NCBI GenBank assembly: GCA_964529685.1
Contig: CAZGZC010000001.1
Coordinates: forward strand, 62,001 to 126,000
DNA length: 64,000 nt
Origin: JALQUO01 sp964529685
GTDB taxonomy: Bacteria; Pseudomonadota; Alphaproteobacteria; Rickettsiales; Midichloriaceae
Reading direction: 5' to 3'
Part shown: in pieces, positions 63,379 to 64,000 of the stretch
Layout: each line of letters begins with the position of its first letter
Position numbering within the stretch: position 1 is the stretch's first letter
Position numbers and translations under genes: made by a program
The notes under the pieces: generated by a model
What the model saw: only the letters and a program-made list of their open reading frames with translations
The model's database searches: none
What the model was told of the DNA's origin: nothing

Positions 63379-63945
63379 ATGAAAATAGACGGAGTTAGTA
63401 TTAGAGTTGGTAATATCATTAATTATGAAGGGAAATTATGGGCTGTAACGAAAACAATGCATACACAACCAGGTAAAGGGGGAGCATATATGCAGGTAGA
63501 AATGAAGGATATTCAAGCAGGTACAAAGAAAAACGTTCGTTTTAGAAGTGATGAAACTCTTGAAAGAGTGTCTCTTGAGGAGCATCCAGCACAGTTTATG
63601 TATCAGGATGATGATATTCTTCACTTTATGGATAATACATCTTATGAACAGATTGAAGTTAAAAAGGATCTGATGGATGATATTCAAGTAAAATTTCTAC
63701 AAGAGGGAGGTCAGGTAACTGTTGAGATGCATGACGGTAATGTTCTTTCTATTAAATTACCCGATAAAATGGAATTTGAAGTTGTGGAGTGCGATGTGGC
63801 AATTAAGAATCAAACAGCTGCCTCTTCATATAAACCTGCAGTTCTCTCAAATGGAGTGAAGATTCAGGTTCCACCATTTATTGAAAGTGGTGATAGAATA
63901 GTAGTAAAAGTAGAGCTTCTGGAGTATGTTGAAAGAGCTAAATAA
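63379..63945 (+). CDS. efp: Elongation factor P
   Basis: EF-P relieves ribosome stalling at consecutive prolines. The 188-residue product has the three-domain size. The exposed loop TMHTQPGKGGAYMQVEM carries Lys33, equivalent to the modified Lys34 of E. coli EF-P. VRFRSDETLERVSLEEHPAQ and SGDRIVVKVELLEYVERAK (domain III end) are diagnostic. Whether the lysine is beta-lysylated depends on epmA and epmB, which are not seen here. The short 10-base spacing to the upstream methyltransferase suggests one transcript. Confidence 0.96.
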   Translation: MKIDGVSIRVGNIINYEGKLWAVTKTMHTQPGKGGAYMQVEMKDIQAGTKKNVRFRSDETLERVSLEEHPAQFMYQDDDILHFMDNTSYEQIEVKKDLMDDIQVKFLQEGGQVTVEMHDGNVLSIKLPDKMEFEVVECDVAIKNQTAASSYKPAVLSNGVKIQVPPFIESGDRIVVKVELLEYVERAK

Positions 63946-64000
63946 GGAATGATTCGTTAACAACAGATTCAAGAAACTTGAATTTTAGAATTAGTTGAAT

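Noticed and set aside
1..64000. tRNA, rRNA, CRISPR arrays and intact insertion sequences
   Set aside because: No GTTCGA-type T-loops with acceptor stems, no ribosomal signatures, no spaced repeat arrays and no transposase frames were found on reading. A short or diverged RNA could have been missed without a covariance search.

Overview
The window is a low-GC (roughly one third G+C by eye), gene-dense stretch of bacterial chromosome. Its content points to an obligate intracellular alphaproteobacterium of the order Rickettsiales. The strongest marker is a plastid/parasite-type ATP/ADP translocase (24244-25716). Supporting signs are scattered gene-transfer-agent (GTA) genes, TTG/GTG starts, decaying pseudogenes and core genes out of their usual order. 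Genes for LptD, SurA, TolQRA, MurA, MurE, MraY and DapF indicate a diderm envelope with meso-DAP peptidoglycan and probably LPS, which argues against Anaplasmataceae-like relatives. The genus cannot be fixed from this window alone.

Layout. 1-3390: nrdA (runs off the left edge), a membrane-anchored hypothetical and a 5'-truncated patatin relic. 3470-9354: priA, rpoZ overlapping ispE, an exact 105-bp duplicate of the ispE 3' end, and gyrB. 9496-15239: small unknown ORFs, an APC amino-acid permease and an RND efflux pump. 15488-20823: phage/GTA island with a terminase, fabH, GTA gp12-like and gp13-like genes and an unknown protein. 20884-31000: lptD-surA, ATP/ADP translocase, pssA, a DUF6765-like protein, an outer-membrane barrel and dnaB. 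31247-37937: tolQ-tolR-tolA, holB, hemD overlapping a PTP-like phytase/effector gene, and a GT2 glycosyltransferase. 37989-46401: plsX, a broken DUF2608 gene, murE, lspA, mraY, ubiB, an MscS channel and adk. 46471-53586: nuoJKLMN then prfA. 53601-57292: an orphan gene flanked by prfA and a decayed prfA tail, then feoB. 57372-60092: dapF-murA-methyltransferase on the minus strand. 60156-63945: sucC, two decayed copies of the sucC tail, sucD, a methyltransferase and efp.

Most genes serve core replication, respiration, envelope and lipid functions, with host nucleotide import by Tlc and likely host interaction through the cysteine phosphatase. The most unusual pattern is repeated: extra copies of a gene's 3' end lie downstream of three unrelated housekeeping genes. 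The ispE copy is fresh and identical, the prfA copy is decayed and beyond an orphan gene, and sucC has two decayed copies. Other points of note are a MurA with Asp in place of the catalytic Cys, a FeoB with a degenerate G4 motif, a terminase with a large insertion, and palindromes abutting the starts of accessory genes. No tRNA, rRNA, CRISPR array or intact insertion sequence was seen.
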